From NCBI GenBank assembly GCA_030141605.1, contig JAQGDQ010000053.1, positions 558,001-622,000 on the forward strand: DNA of 64,000 nucleotides, given 5' to 3'. Positions 12,350 to 24,600 of the stretch are shown in pieces (position 1 is the stretch's first letter; each line of letters opens with the position of its first letter). The stretch comes from Tubiluchus corallicola (Eukaryota; Priapulida; Priapulimorpha; Priapulimorphida; Tubiluchidae). The notes below the pieces were generated by a model. That model saw nothing but the letters and a program-made list of their open reading frames with translations, was not told the DNA's origin and searched no databases. Position numbers and translations under genes: made by a program.

Positions 12350-13660
12350 GAGAGCAAAAGAAAGAGAGAGAAAGAGAGAGGGAAAGGAGACAGAGAGGGA
12401 GAGGGAAAAAGAGAGAGGGGGAGATCACACACACAAAAACAGAAGGGCACTAAAGTACGACATGTTCAGCACATTGAATTTGTATTATAGTTGGCACTTC
12501 TGTGGTCTACTAATAGCGCATTTGCACTAAATCTATTTTATTTAAAAAACTAGAAATACAGCCTATATAATACTGTGATAAAATAAGACTATCTTGTTGG
12601 TACACTTTTCCGTAATGCTGCACAATTGTGCATCAATTTTGTTATTTTTGATAAGCGCTAATGAATTAATTTCTTAATCAGGAGTAAACATGAAAAGTTC
12701 CTGACAACTTATGGCAAATATATTCTTGGTATATAGAGAACAATTGCACATTGTTGGATGATATGTATCTAACTGCACATTCCAATATTACTATCAAAGA
12801 GACCTAGGTGCACATTGACCTCATTGCTGTATTAGAGTTATAATGTAATGGCATCTGTTTTAGAATGATATTTTGAGGTTTTTAACCCTTAGCTGTTGAC
12901 AGCAGTGTGTATGTTTCCCTTTGCCCACCTTGTCAGTGATGCTCGTGTGTCAGCTAATGTGTGCACAGTGCACTGGCAACATTTGGTGTAAATTTGGCCT
13001 GATTGTTAAATGACGGTAGTTTGAAGTACTGCTGAAACAACGGGGAACTATCCTGATTGAAATGTTTTGTATCTAATCTTTGTGCATCTCATACAGCTTG
13101 CAGTCTTGAGGGATGTAATAGAAGTAATAACCGAAACACTCAGAGGTTTTTTCGATCCAACTATGAATGATATAGAACTTTTTTGGCACTCATGCAGCTT
13201 CATCAAACATGTTGAGACAGGAGCTAATTTGAAAGACTGAACAACTATAGAGCTTGAGGCCAAAAGGCAGTTCATCGGTATGCCGTGCAGCACTCCACAG
13301 TATAGTGATTAAAATCTGAGTTAGTATTAATTTTCCAAATCCGTTTAATCCATGGCAAGTCTATTGTTGTTTGTTGTGCAGATAATATGCAAAGAAATAT
13401 TGGGACCAATGTTAATGTTATAGTGTAACGTTTTGTTTAGTAGTACATTGTGTTATAGTGTGGAAAGACTTGATTAAACATAGGAAAATGCAACACCAAT
13501 TGTCAATGTTATTAAGAAATCTACTATTTAGTTCATGTACAGCTAATGCAGCACAGCTGAGCGATTCTTTTCCAAAAACAGATTGGTATTCCAATATACA
13601 TATAGATATAATAGTATTGTGTTTATCTTTATTTGTCAATACTAGTATTCGTCTAGCCTT
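11050..13660. other. Non-coding DNA with an (AG)n microsatellite
   Basis: No exon could be supported. The main structure is a pure (AG)n run at about 12255-12338, continuing as purine-rich DNA to about 12421. The Arg-Glu and Ser-Leu reading frames across it are products of the repeat. The rest is AT-rich and unremarkable. The missing first exon of the MORC-like gene or the promoter of B4GAT1 could lie here, but I cannot point to either. Confidence 0.6.
12255..12421. repeat. (AG)n microsatellite and purine tract
   Basis: An uninterrupted AG dinucleotide run of about 84 bases is followed by an imperfect GA/GGA-rich tract. Simple sequence of this kind is prone to length change and can form H-DNA. 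Confidence 0.95.
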
Positions 13661-13667
13661 TTAAAAA

Positions 13668-14699
13668 TGAGTTTTTCAAAGATTTTTAGATGTTGCAAAA
13701 ATGTCAGACAAGATGATGTAGGACGAGATACTGGTCGTTATGGCAAGGTAATTACCACACTCTGATGTAAACATGGTGTCACCATCGACATAAGCAAAGC
13801 TCCAAATGCACAAGGCATTATTGAAGTAAAGATCAAAGTTAAAAAAAAATCATGTATTGGTTTTTGTAATGACATCTTGCTAAGTGCCATGCTATAGCTC
13901 GTGATGTATGTATGCAGAAAAGTCTGGAAAGCCATCCGTCAACACCCCCCCCAAAAAAAAAACAAAAAAGTAACTCAACAAAAATTTGTAGCAAAGTTAT
14001 CAGTCTGTACTTTTTGCCTTTGACAAAACCAAATCTACTAGTGAAACCAGCAGAAAGGATGATGTCAAAAATTCTGAAAAGGCAATTAATAGCCAAGAGG
14101 ATACCAATATCACCTTTGTAACATTCAGCAATGGGCTTAAAAAGTATTCACTAGTACATAAACCTACAGCACTCAATAGTTCAATCTCATTAACATTTGC
14201 TGATGCTGTTTCAACCTCATTTCACAATGAAAACGATCATCAAATGAATGAAACTGAAACAGTACATAAGACTGTTGTAAGTCCTGCTGTACCATGCAGA
14301 CCATCTTGCCCCCACTGTTCCATCCTAATGACAGCTCTGATAAATCAGACAGCAGTAGCGATTGTACTCCTATTGATGCCAGTAATTGACATAGTGCTCC
14401 TCATTACATGATCGGCAAAGAAGTCTCTTATCTGGGTTTTGCTTTAACTGTAATGGTTGCACCAACACGTTATCTTTTCTGAAAACCCTGATTTCATTTG
14501 CTTAACAGAAACATGGTTCACTAGTGATTACAGATGTCATGATTTGTCCTCTATCTTATAATGTTGTAAGATGTGATAATGAGGCAAAATGCTTTTCCAC
14601 AAGCCATGCATACATTCATTTTCAGCAATCTATACATCAAACAAAAGGTCCAGACCCACAGATTTGCCATCGGGGGTTTCTATATATATATATATATAT

Positions 14700-14735
<36 letters not shown>

Positions 14736-16400
14736 ACCGAAAGTAATATATACGATTAAAATGCAATAAATGTTGTTCTAGGGGTTGGTTCTCCCTTTAA
14801 TATTCACCCACCTCTTGTCCTCCCGTAGACTGACTGGAACGCAGATAATCTCAATAATGCTGAGTTTTCAGTCCATGATGTGTACCTTAATTGTTGCTTT
14901 AAAACTTTAAAGCCAACTGACCGGACAATATCCATGGTTTCAACTTACAATATTGTGCAAGGGCAATTAGCCCCACAACTATTTTTGCCATTTCGTTAAT
15001 AACTGGTTTCGTCTTGTGTCCCTCAAAGTAGGATGGATTCTAACGTCAGTCTCATCCCCAAACAGTCCACTGCCTGCCCATTTTGTGATAATCTAACACA
15101 TATATTTAATTTCAGTAGTCACCTAATGCTCCAAAGAGATTCTTTGAGACGAGGTATTGTGATTTTTGATTAGGACAAAACCAAATATGCAAGAACCATC
15201 ATGGCTCACTTCCTCAGATATCAACAGTATCTAAACTACTTTCTTGCTTGAACGAATGGTTCGATGACCCCTCGTAGCCTAGTATTGACGTTCCTGTATC
15301 TTGGCTTTAAGAAGGCTTATGATTCAGTGTGTCATCAACGTCCTTTGGTGAAGACAGAATATGTAGGAATAAGAGGCAACATCATCGCATGATTCAGTAC
15401 TTCATGTCAAACTACCTGCTACGTGTACCTTGAATGGTTTAAACACAGGTTGGAAATGTGTCCACAATGGTACACATCATGGCACCCTCAGTGGCCCCTA
15501 TTTTTCCTAATCTTCACAAACAATATTACGAATTGCATATCAACTGGAACATCATTGACCTTGCATGTTGATGTTTTAAGCTATACCGTATGATATGAGT
15601 TGAAAGTGATAGGTGTATACTACAACTTGACCTCAACAACATTGAAAAATGGTATAAAGGATGGTTATTGGAGCTTAAAAAACACAGAAGAGCCATCTTT
15701 CGCATATCTGCCCTATGAGTCAAACTCCATATTAAAGACAGACCCATTGAGGATAAATCATCTCCTAAAGGTCTTAACATCGCAATAACGAGTGATTTAA
15801 AGGGGAATGACCACATAGGCATTTCATTTCCCAAACAAATCAACACACAGACACGGGCATGATCAAACATTGGATCACAAAGCCTCGATAATCATTCCAC
15901 CTTACAAGGCTGTTATGCACCCAATTCTTAAAATTGAGTATACTTCCGTAGTCTGGTCACTGAAGTGCTTCACTCTTAATTACTATTTGGAAAAAACACA
16001 AAACTCTTGTGTTCGAGTACGTGAAGATTGATGCTGACCCATATAGGATATCAGCTCTGGAACAATTGAGGAAGACCATCGACCTTATCAAGTGATTAAT
16101 GAAGATAACCAATGGATCACTCATGTTAAAGAGGATGATTTTTTCCATGCCCTCCTAGACGCGTCTGTGGACTTCCCTCCAAACTATTTGTTCCTTTTTG
16201 ACGAATTATTATTCTATCCTAATTTTTGGCCTCCCACGTCATCAACCCTTGGAATAAATTACCAACGGCAACTATTCAAACACCATAATAATGGCAGTCA
16301 TTTTTGAGAATAGGCCGTGAACAAGTTCAACTACAGGTCTCTATAATTATAATGACTCTGAAAGGTAATATTGCAAGGTAAGAATATATACCGATGACCT
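13668..16400 (+). mobile_element. Non-LTR retrotransposon (Jockey/CR1-like), decayed copy 2
   Basis: This is a second, older and longer copy of the 9.2 kb LINE family. About 14470-14660 gives an endonuclease start (NPDFICLTETWFTSDYRC, then SSILYNVVRCDNEAK). About 15290-15380 gives the RT motif A region (LDFKKAYDSVCHQRLLVK in mixed frames) and 15470-15590 the next RT segment (GTLSGPYFFLIFTNNITNCIS), with the catalytic box decayed to HVDV. About 16240-16310 gives the C-terminal VINPWNKLPTATIQTP typical of these elements. The stretch 13668-14400 may be ORF1 but is not recognisable. A (TA)n run at 14681-14733 interrupts it. Frameshifts and stops occur throughout. Confidence 0.8.
14681..14733. repeat. 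(TA)n microsatellite
   Basis: An almost pure AT/TA dinucleotide run, broken once by GG near 14700, lies inside the decayed LINE copy 2. Confidence 0.9.
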
Positions 16401-17354
16401 GGGCCTATAGAAGTGAGTCTAGTGCCAATGCCACTTAGATGGATTTTATGTGACTTAGATTTGTACATTGCAATTATTTTTGCCAGTTTTAAAATCCTGG
16501 GAAATAATTATGCCGTCAGTAACCATTATTGACTTATTGCCAAGTGTCTTTAGGAATGGTGTGATAATTCTGATGGCTAGTTTGTAATAATAAGTAACTG
16601 AAATACTCTCCGGACTGCAGATTTATTTTTGTTTATTGGTTGTTGATTTCCGCGTGGGGGCGTAAATGTCTGCCCGTGCTTCTTGTTCAAGTTATGGCAA
16701 AGGAAACAAACCAAAAATGCCCCAGTAAGAATATTTGCAAGATTTCTTCTATTGAATGTGTGCGTAAATAAGAATGGAAACGGTGTACACTGCACACTGG
16801 TGCATATTGCATATTCCGACACTGCACAGGACGTTGTGCAGGTGTAATGTTTAGTAGGCATCTACAATACGAACTTTTCAGTAGTTGCTGCAAATCATGC
16901 CGTGCAAGAAGTTAGCGTGACAGAGCTATCTTCATATATCTTGTTATTGTATCTGTAGCTCAACATCTTAAGCAGAATCTGATACTGCATTTGCGTAATG
17001 CTTACGCCAATAGGCATTTTCCTTCATGGGAGGAAGACCTTGCAGACAGAGCTTGAGTCAGGAAGAAATTGCCACAACGAGTTTTACCTAGTGACGGATA
17101 GATTTAATTAACTCACTGTCAACATGAAACTTCAAATTTAGCATGATTATACTTGCTAATGCTATTGGGCTGGCGGCTGTTCCTGCTGCTACGAAATTGT
17201 CATTGGAACAGTGAAACTGGAAGATGTTTACTGCAGGTTCAGAGAATTTGAATTGTAACCAATAATACATCAACAAACAAACATAATATTTGGCATATGT
17301 TTGTTTTCAACCTGACCAGCCATTTGTCAATGCTGGTATTCAGTGGGCTCCGAT
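16400..17354. other. Non-coding DNA upstream of B4GAT1
   Basis: This stretch should hold the 5' UTR or promoter of B4GAT1, or an intron before its coding exon. A possible splice acceptor (ggtattcag) ends at about 17342, 13 bases before the ATG. That would put the start codon close to the beginning of an internal exon. No TATA box or CpG-rich segment stands out. Confidence 0.4.
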
Positions 17355-18482
17355 ATGCCCTATAACCGCAGTTCTTGTTGCCTAAAGAATACCTTCCACA
17401 TTAAAAGAATGAGATTTAGTTGTGGAAAGCTTATAATTATTTTAGTGTGCATAATCGTAATACTTCAGATTCTTCACATATCACTACTAAGTCGGCTAGA
17501 CTCAAAAACACATCATCAAGCTAATGTTATGTTTGGTGCAATTACTGGTGCTAAAGGTGATGACTTCATAAAGGCTGATAGGGATAGCATGAGACTGTCC
17601 CTTATGAATACTGGTGTTGTGGATTCCAGTGGTGAGTTTAATATTATTCGCAACTTAGTGACTAGTGAAGCTGTTGAGCAACACCTACAGGGTCATGATG
17701 ACATAACTGTGATTACACAAGCATCTGTGGATAACCTACATCACTTAGTTTTGCTCAGTCAACGTTGGAAAGGACCAATCGCGCTTACTGTTTTTGTGTC
17801 TAATGACGATCTTTCAGCTGCAATTGATACCATTGGTAACTTGCGTCGTTGTTTCCTTTCCATTAGGCAGAATGTGACTTTTCATCTTGTTCATCCTCTT
17901 AGTCATCCACCTTCTGATTTAGATCTCATTGACACTTTGCCTCAGTGGAATTGTGCTGATTATCAAAATGTTAAAAAGAGAACTGCACTAAATTATTCTT
18001 ATAAAGGCTTACCGTTTCCCGTGAACTTGCTTCGCAATGTTGCCAAGGATGTTGCTTCTACAGAATTTATTTTTATTGTAGATGTAGACATGGTCCCTAA
18101 TTTTGATCTTCATGCTGATTTCTTGAAGTTTGCTCGGCAGAAAAATTTGTTTGAACAATCTAGTGATTATGAGGACAAAACTGTGTACGTAGTACCAGCT
18201 TTTGAAATAAAGGAAAACTCATATATACCAAAGCATAAAAAAGAACTTATTCCACTTTTAGAAGAAATGAGTGTAAGACCTTTTTACTACGAAATGTGCT
18301 GGAAATGTCAAAAACATTCTGGGTACGACTCATGGCAGAGAGATAAGTCATATTACAAGGAAACACAGGTATTGTTTGAAATATTATGGCAAGATCCCTG
18401 GGAACCATTCTACATAGGGAAGAAAAATGTTCCTGTGTATGATGAACGATTCAAGCAGTACGGATTCAACAGAATTTCCCAG
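17355..18482 (+). CDS. B4GAT1: Beta-1,4-glucuronyltransferase 1, exon 1 of 2 (coding)
   Basis: B4GAT1 is a Golgi type II glycosyltransferase (family GT49). It adds a glucuronic acid to the O-mannosyl glycan of alpha-dystroglycan and so primes LARGE to build matriglycan. This exon encodes residues 1-376. A short basic cytosolic tail is followed by a signal anchor at about residues 25-45 (LIIILVCIIVILQIL). The metal-binding D-x-D is D243-V-D245 in IFIVDVDMVPN. Family-typical stretches follow: VYVVPAFEIKE, FYYEMCWKCQKHSGYDSW, WQDPWEPFYIGKKNVPVYDERF and QYGFNRISQ. I take ATG 17355 as the start because the frame upstream of it lacks any nearer ATG. The exon ends in phase 0 before gtgggt. Reading on past that donor would add a meaningless tail and a stop at 18585. 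Confidence 0.93.
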
Positions 18483-18942
18483 GTGGGTGGCTTGATATGT
18501 TTTTTTAATTTAACATGCATTCTTTATGAGCAGAGTTTTCTAACTTGTGTGGCAAGCCAGCTTACTAGTGAACAAATTTTTCCTTGAAACTGAAAGCATA
18601 ATAGGTTTTAGAAAGTCACTAAACCATTTACAGGCAAAAGTTGTTAACAATGTAAATGAGTTTTGAGGGTGTAATTTTGCAAGATGACCAAAGGCATTGA
18701 CTAAATCCATTGTAAAGTCTAAACTAAAGAATTTTTTACTTTGAGTAGCTCAGCTTATTATTGAGTTTTGATTATTGATATTTGCTGTTAGACGATGTTG
18801 GTGAAACTTTGGTGGCACCTGAGTTAACTACTTATTTTTAAAGCACCTTATTATAATTTTGTTTCTTTAGTTTTTAAATATTTGTTTTTAGGAGTTTCGA
18901 CATGCTGATAATTTTTAATATTAGGCTTTTGAACTTTAGCCA

Positions 18943-19410
18943 TACTGCCATAGTGGCCACAATTATTCAGGGATCCCAAGGTCAGGGAAAATCATGGAAA
19001 TACAGGCTATCCTGGAAAGTCATGGAAAAGTCAGAAAAAAGATCATTTGGTAAAAAGTCAGAAAAAAAACTTATGAACATGGGCAGAAACTCAGGAAAAT
19101 TGGAAAGGGTTGCAAAAATAATCACCGTGAAGCATATTTATTTTTCATATTTTTCAGCGATTCATGTTCAAATAAAATTTTGCTATGGCAGGCTCCCAGT
19201 TTTAATTTCTGTGTTCCAAAAATAATGATTGGCCAATATATTATATGTCAGTATGTGTATGAACGTTCATACACAAAAATGCTTGTATATGTATACTGGT
19301 AATGCAATTTCTGATTATCTTGGTCATGGAAAATCAGTATTTGGTCAGAAAAAATTCATGGAAAGGTCAGGGAAATTTATTTTAGAACGGTTGAATGCTG
19401 GATACCAACT
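18943..19410. repeat. Interspersed repeat built of GGTCAGGGAAA / TCATGGAAA words
   Basis: Short words of the type gtcagggaaa, catggaaa and gtcagaaaaa recur at both ends (about 18975-19095 and 19320-19380). The left flank reads ctgccatagtggccac. This build, with a gtggccac-type start, is the look of a non-autonomous DNA element, but the right end has no clear inverted partner. The 107-residue frame across it is a product of the repeat. Confidence 0.55.
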
Positions 19411-21084
19411 TGCACAGAGCTGAATTGTATAAAAAAAATCACATGCGGCATATTTCTAAGTTAGAGAAATTGTTTTTTATGCTGTGATGATATGTAACTG
19501 CAGGTTTACAAAAATTACCTGGGAGAGATGCACCCTTATATTGCTCCTTAATTGTTACTGAAGCAAACAAATTGAAATAACCAGTTTTCAAAATGTGTGA
19601 AACATTTTGCTGCATCATAAATTGCATTGGAATTTAGAAGCAGCATGAGTTAAATTTGGAAAGTTTTGAAGCATTTTTTTCTTTTTATGACTTCCATAAT
19701 GTTTAATGTGCATTGAAATTGCTTACAGCATTTACCCAGCTGATAAAAGTAAATGCTAACTGAAATTTAGCTTATTTACATGGTATATCTCCCTTGCTCT
19801 TTAATATTGGAAGATGGTGGTTCAGATTAGGTGCCTTATTTATTACAACTGTACGTTATATTTTAGTTTTACCTTGGTTGAAAACCAGTTAAGTTGGGAA
19901 TTGCTGGGTTGGCAGAGTCACATTCTGATTACTTTAAATTCTATATATCGATTGTTTTGTTTTAAATAACTTATATATATTGTGGATGATTATAACATAT
20001 TGATAATATTTAATGCTAGGTTTTTGAATAACATAACAGGCTTTTAAACATCAATTTACTCCTGCAGTGATTACCTATTATTATAATTTAGCAAGGCTTT
20101 TTACTAAAGCTACTTTATCAGTTAAGTAAGGGTCTACGTAATCATAATTGAAATTTTTTATTAAAATGGGCTTTTGTGTACAATATTACTAGAATGTGGA
20201 TTAACAGCGATTTACTTGTACAGTGACTGGGGAACCCATGCTTTACTGTGCACAAATGCATCTATACATGTGGCTAACAAGTTGCCTGTTACTTTATTCA
20301 GAAGCTACGATGTTTTCAGTTTGCCGTGTACCATGATTTACGTTACGCTAGGCTAGTGTTTGGATTTGAAGCCATCTGGCATAGATTGAGTAATCCAAGA
20401 TTCAAGCTATTAAGAAACAGGAGCCACATGTTGGCTAATAAAATTATGTAGCATGGAATGATGTATATACTTGAATATACTGCCCAGAACTTCTATATAT
20501 ATATATAGAGAGAGAGAAAGCCTAGAGCATTAAAATAAAATTTTATGACGATTTCCCACAAAAATGAATACTGTGGCGACTGCTATTGCACACAGACTTG
20601 CTAACACACACATAGTGTATAAATAGTCCTTAACACTGAGGGTGAATATACATTTAAATGTTTGCAGCAGTACCAATTAGTATAACATTCTACAAATTTT
20701 CCTTGTACTTTGTTCGTAGCTTTGGCAAACGTATAAAGAACGGGATGCTTATATTTTGTCTTTTCATGTAAAGTTTCATTATATTATGCAACAGTACGGC
20801 AGTAACTATTTTTTAATATGTCTCTCTGTGTTTTAACTTGCTAATTTGGTAAGGAGACAGAAAACAGCTGTTTATTTTGTTTTTAAATTAATTAATTAAA
20901 ATCATTTTGCCAACTCCGCCAAATTGTAGGACATGCATTTTTCCACACCATTTTGTACTGCAATTTGCTCTTACGACCTATACAGCCGAAACTGATGATT
21001 GATTTCAGTCCAAAGCAGTTATTCTATAATGTAGTTAAATGGAAGAAATGGTGATATTAAAGCGCAAGACAACCCTCCACTTAC

Positions 21085-21219
21085 ACAAAGCTCAAAAAAT
21101 TTGTCTTGAATTTTATACAGCTTACATACAGCCTTTTTGCATGCAGGGCATGCGTCGGCAGTCACGCTGTATAAAACATTTAAATTTAATCTCCCGCATT
21201 GACCGTTAGGCGCAGCCAT
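21085..21219 (-). CDS. Possible first coding exon of an unrecognised gene
   Basis: On the minus strand an ATG in fair context (atcaaaATGGCT) opens 45 codons that end exactly at a strong donor (gtaagt) in phase 0. The peptide begins MAAPNGQCGRLNLN and contains a CPACKKAVCKLYKIQ stretch with a C-x2-C pair and two further cysteines. I recognise no family and found no following exon downstream (below 21 kb). It lies antisense inside the B4GAT1 intron. Part of it overlaps the left inverted end of the 21.18-21.61 kb repeat, which argues that it may be chance. Confidence 0.22.
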
Positions 21220-21606
21220 TTTGATGGTAAGTCGTTTGAAACAAGTTTAGATAACACTGGGTAACGTTTGAAAAAATAGTCAGGGAATTCGTAACGCACA
21301 CGTCACTAACTAAGTAAAATGTTAAATTACTGTATCCTGTCAATAAGCTTAAAAATACGTTTTTGGTTACTGAGTGGCGCACCCTGAATGGTGAGTGAGC
21401 GACATTTTACCAATTGGCACAAACATTTTAAATTATTATTTCAAGTTACATAAGTCTTTTCAGCAGGTAAGCGAAATGCTAAGTAATATGGATTTGCATG
21501 GAAAGTTTTTTGGGACATAATTTAACATTTCTTTTTTCTTCCAATGATTTACGTTTGCGTAGTGACGTCATGTAATCGGAACAGTATTGCGGGAGATTTA
21601 AAATGA
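21180..21606. repeat. Small element with inverted ends; contains dispersed repeat copy R1
   Basis: The word ttaatctcccgca near 21188 is matched in inverse orientation by tgcgggagatttaa near 21588, giving inverted ends about 400 bases apart. The interior (about 21242-21543) is clearly homologous, in the same orientation, to 30682-30993 in a UVRAG intron. This is a short non-autonomous element of unknown class. Confidence 0.55.
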
Positions 21607-24600
21607 AAACAAACAAAAATTCCTTTTAACGCAAGTGCCATATACACATAAAATTGCTATAAAGTAATATAATTTTTTAAGGGGATTTTTCTGAAACCTA
21701 CTTCAGGTACCCTTTTCTTGTCCTTTAAGCATGTGCTCTATGATATTATAAACGTTATAAATTATGGGTTCCTTCAAATTTTTCATCACTGATTATGACC
21801 TTGAAATTAAGATCATTTACGTTTCCTACTAATTATCATATGCTCAAAAGTAATTACAAACATAATTAATTAGTTGGTAATTAATTAAATGAAATTGCTG
21901 AACAATTGGATTCAAATCCAAAGTTAATTATCAGACTTTATGACCTTGTATTATCTTTATTATCTAATTTCTTAGCTTCCTAAAAAGTAATTTTGGATCC
22001 TATTTATTTGACTCTAAAATCTTTGAATGTGAATGATCTGCCTTTAATAAAATTATAGTGCATCTCACGTACCCACACGTCTTTTACCGTATTTGCTGGG
22101 CATTATTTGATCAATTACCTGCAAATTTACTGCGTAGAAAAGCATCTCGCGTCACAGCGAATCTACCAAATGGCCAATGTTCCGAAAAAAGATGTTGAGT
22201 ATACGCGAGATTCTATTGTTGACGGGAACTACCTCAGGAAATAAATCGCTATAAATTGCGAAAATGCAGTCACTGTGTGGCAAACTGAATAGAGTCAGCG
22301 ACAATTTCACAAGCTGTTACAGCTTTGTGGTGGTAGACAGGAATCATTTTGCATGATTATTCGGGATTTATTTTCCTAAAAATTGCCTTCTTTCAAAAAT
22401 ACTGATATAATACATTTTCGAATCGATTTTGTAAACCCGTCAAAATACAGACAGCTGATGTCACTCACTTTCAGAATTTAGATTCAAAAACGAAAACAAA
22501 TATTGTGCTGATACTTCTGTTCTTTTTGGCTTCGTTTTAAAATAGACTTGATATGTATTCTGAACTTTAGAAGTCACGAGCTCAAAACATTAGGTTGCGT
22601 TTAAAATAATCGTGGTAAAGTGTGAATGAAGGCCATAGATTAAAAAACTAAAAGACTAAATTTTTCGGTTTTACCGCTTTAGAAAATTTAGAATTATGTT
22701 ATGAAACATATTGTTCTGCTTTTAGTTTGTTTTCTTAAATTTAACAACAACTCGTAGTTTTTTAATCAGCTACCCATATTTTAATGCGCTGCTTGACTGT
22801 GTGAAGTAGCCTACTTGTACAGCTGCTAACAATCATTTTAGCCAATTGATTAAAACTCGGCGTAATATAAAGTTTCACGTTGAAACTAAATCACTCTGTC
22901 CACTTACTGATTAGCTTGTCAAAACCAAATTGTTTTTGTAGCCTGGGGACATTTTGCTGCCAAAGTGCTTTTATATACAAAATGACATTGCTACATTAAG
23001 GTGACGCATTAAAGAGGCAAACTTTTTAAATTAAATCAATATCTACATTCAAGCGTTGATAAGTAATTGCATGCTATGATAGTTATTATTCATGAACGTT
23101 TTGAGACATCTCACCATTCTTACTTAAATGTGGGCTGTATACAGGGTATGTCAAAAGGTCCTAAAATGCGAGTGTTTCCGTAGTAGAGAAATTGTCCAGT
23201 GGTTTTGTACTGACCACGAAACTATTTATACTAGTATAATTGAAAACTGTCAGATTATTAATATTTGATATCCCGTTATTTCTAAATTTGCTCTTATAAA
23301 TAAGAAACTTAGAAGATTCCTCTTTCAATGCTACTTTGGTGTTTGTGAACTTCTGTAGGACGCTGAAAAATAAAAACCTGAAAAGTTTTACTACTTTTGA
23401 TTGACGTACATAACTGATAATATACTTGGAACAACCCTGACGTCTTATAAAGTTGTTTGGGAATCGCTAAATGTGCGCTTAGCTACGATTGTTAAGCAGT
23501 ACAGAGCTTGACTAGTAACCCGATGGTTGATTGTCAATAAAACTGTTTCTGGATTATTTCAACCGCTATACTGCATCCTGTCCTTCCTGCTAGGTACGTT
23601 GAGTACAATACGTGTCATCATGGCTAAGGTACCTCTGCCAGTTCAGCGCTTTTCCTTAAAATATTCTATTTAGGTAGATTTTGGTTCTGCTGAAATTATT
23701 TAATATTATAAGTAAAGCCTGCCATTGTGTGCCAGATTACAGTTTACCAGTCTGTATAAAAAATTTTAGCAATTGGCACTCATTTTGATCGATTGGTAGC
23801 CCAAAAAGAATACACATAATAATTAAGGGACGCATTAAGTTGAAATTTATGCTTCATAGCACTTATATTTTGTTTTTTTGTGTGCATATATAATTTTTAG
23901 ATATGGTGTTGTTTGAATTTGTTGTACTTCTCTATGTGAAAAATTTGATAAATTACTGCTTTAGACTGTCACACTTTTCTCAATATAGTCTTGATATTAT
24001 AACTATCGGCCGCGATTGCCGACATTAACTGTATCGCGCATTTCTAGAAATCATGAATTTGGTAACATTTTAATAAAGGTATTAAATTTTTACATATGTA
24101 GTTTAGAAGAATATTACATCAGTCTCTGGTTGAAGCTCACTGAAATACTCCTGGGTAGAAAAGAGCTGTGCAAAAATTGGCTTGGCAAATATTGAGATAC
24201 TCACTTGTACGGCAGTTGACAATCTTGTCATTATAACATTTCAATGTTATTGCATCGTCTCAGCTGCGTCTCAATTTTCGTTCATTTTGCAGAAATAAAT
24301 ATAGAATGTTTGATCTACGAACCACCATTGGCTGCAGGTATACGATCTCGTGAATGTTACGCTCTGTGGGCTATTGTATAAATATCAGCGATTCAGTGCT
24401 GTATTATCAGCTACCGCGCTGTTTGTCTCCAATTACTGTAATTTTGATTTTCAAACCGATTTAATTGCACTTAATCAAACAAGAGACAAAACTAAGAATA
24501 ATGTGTCTTCTAGTTAAAATCTTGACCAGACTATGGTTGAAAACCTGCTGTATATGCAGGTATATGAATATGTAGGTAACTGAATAGTACATACTATAGA

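Noticed and set aside
12175-12490. Arg-Glu and Ser-Leu repeat frames
   Set aside because: They read straight from the (AG)n microsatellite.
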